From Candidatus Moranbacteria bacterium UBA1302 (lineage in GTDB: Bacteria; Patescibacteriota; Minisyncoccia; Moranbacterales; UBA1568): a stretch of 6,205 nucleotides of DNA. The position numbers and the translations under genes were made by a program. The notes under the pieces were generated by a model, which had not been told where the DNA came from, searched no databases, and saw only the letters and a list, made by a program, of their open reading frames with translations. Positions 5,588 through 6,205 of this stretch are shown piece after piece. The stretch is taken from contig DBUA01000056.1 in NCBI GenBank assembly GCA_002307715.1, positions 1 through 6,205 on the forward strand, written 5' to 3'. Position 1 is the first letter of the stretch. Every line of letters starts with the position of its first letter.

Positions 5588-6205
5588 TTATGCACGAGAA
5601 CTTCGCTTAGATTTTCTTGTATCACTCGCCTTTTCAAGCATGCGTATCTCATCGCGCAGAATAGCTGCTGTCTCAAAATCAAGCAGCTTTACAGCCGCCT
5701 GCATTTCCTTCTCTTTGAGTCGGATGAGCTTCTGCGGATTCTGAGCGAACACTTCCTTATCAAGAGAGACATTGGCTCGCACAGCTTTCTCATGTTCGCT
5801 CTCGAGATGTTCGGTAATATCATGGATCTGCTTACGGATAGTTTTCGGCGTTATGCCATGTTCCTTATTGTAAGCTGTCTGACGTTGACGGCGCCGATTC
5901 GTCTCACCGATTGCCCGTTCCATCGAACCAGTCATCGTATCCGCATACAATGTCACATGTCCAGATACATTGCGCGCTGCCCGGCCAATGATCTGGATCA
6001 GTGATGTCTCAGAGCGAAGGAATCCTTCCTTATCGGCATCAAGAATTCCGATAAATGAAACTTCCGGGAGATCAAGGCCTTCACGCAGAAGATTCACACC
6101 AACCAGGCAATCGAAATCTCCTCGACGAAAAGCCGTCAAAATACGGATGCGATCAATCGTCTTCACATCGCTATGCAGATATTCGGATCTGATGCCTTTT
6201 TCCTT
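5588..6205 (-). CDS. uvrB: Excinuclease ABC subunit B (UvrB), C-terminal part, cut by the window edge
   Basis: The frame is open to the right edge, so the 205 residues seen are only the C-terminal end; the GTG at 6166 is an internal Val codon, not a start. UvrB is the helicase-like protein that receives damaged DNA from UvrA and then recruits UvrC. Visible in fragment numbering are helicase motif V (VGVNLLREGLDLPEV, 35-49), the conserved ILDADKEGFLRSE segment (54-66), motif VI (QIIGRAARN, 71-79), and ETNRRRQRQTAYN (101-113) before a linker. The C-terminal UVR domain, which binds UvrA and UvrC, lies at about 158-192, with the pattern LKEKEM, AA, LLDFETAA, LRDEI. A basic tail (KSKRSSR) closes the protein at TAA. 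Nothing in the visible part looks damaged. uvrA lies downstream on the same strand but is separated by three unrelated genes. Confidence 0.97.
   Translation of the reverse strand, partial: KEKGIRSEYLHSDVKTIDRIRILTAFRRGDFDCLVGVNLLREGLDLPEVSFIGILDADKEGFLRSETSLIQIIGRAARNVSGHVTLYADTMTGSMERAIGETNRRRQRQTAYNKEHGITPKTIRKQIHDITEHLESEHEKAVRANVSLDKEVFAQNPQKLIRLKEKEMQAAVKLLDFETAAILRDEIRMLEKASDTRKSKRSSRA

Noticed and set aside
5588..6166. GTG at 6166 as a separate gene start
   Set aside because: The frame continues to the window edge with conserved UvrB sequence, so this codon is an internal Val.

Overview
This is a compact bacterial chromosomal segment in which every supported gene lies on the minus strand. 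In the direction of transcription (right to left) the order is: the 3' end of uvrB, a small single-pass membrane protein, a secreted alanine-rich helical protein, a YdjC/ChbG-like deacetylase, uvrA, and a zinc-ribbon/double-PAS protein. A strong ribosome binding site at the left edge shows that another minus-strand gene begins just outside the window. I see no tRNA, rRNA, CRISPR array, insertion sequence or phage gene. All gaps between genes are shorter than 100 bases.

The organism cannot be named from this window. Base composition is roughly balanced. TGA ends two genes (deacetylase and small membrane protein), TAA ends three and TAG ends one, so the standard bacterial code applies and lineages that read TGA as glycine are unlikely. 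The short UvrA, the uvrB/uvrA neighbourhood and the small uncharacterised envelope proteins would fit a Candidate Phyla Radiation (Patescibacteria) genome. That placement is inference from general resemblance, not proof.

Region by region: 5588-6205 holds the UvrB C-terminus (helicase motifs V and VI and the UVR domain). The 5499-5587 gap holds a bulged hairpin, a 13-bp palindrome and an extended -10 promoter. 5178-5498 and 4406-5194 are two overlapping genes for cell-surface proteins, one anchored and acidic, the other exported and helical. 3620-4318 encodes the deacetylase, with its own TATAAT box in the preceding gap. A near-consensus promoter inside the 3' end of the deacetylase gene drives uvrA (952-3528). 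47-871 follows uvrA after 80 bases with no promoter I can recognise, so it may be co-transcribed with uvrA.

Functionally, UvrA and UvrB are the damage-recognition proteins of nucleotide excision repair. The three genes between them look like envelope or carbohydrate functions with no obvious link to repair. The most unusual points are a UvrA that lacks the insertion domain of its first zinc module and carries Asp at a usual zinc-ligand position, and a Com-like zinc ribbon fused to two PAS domains with no output domain. I did not find a convincing undescribed defence or mobile system here.
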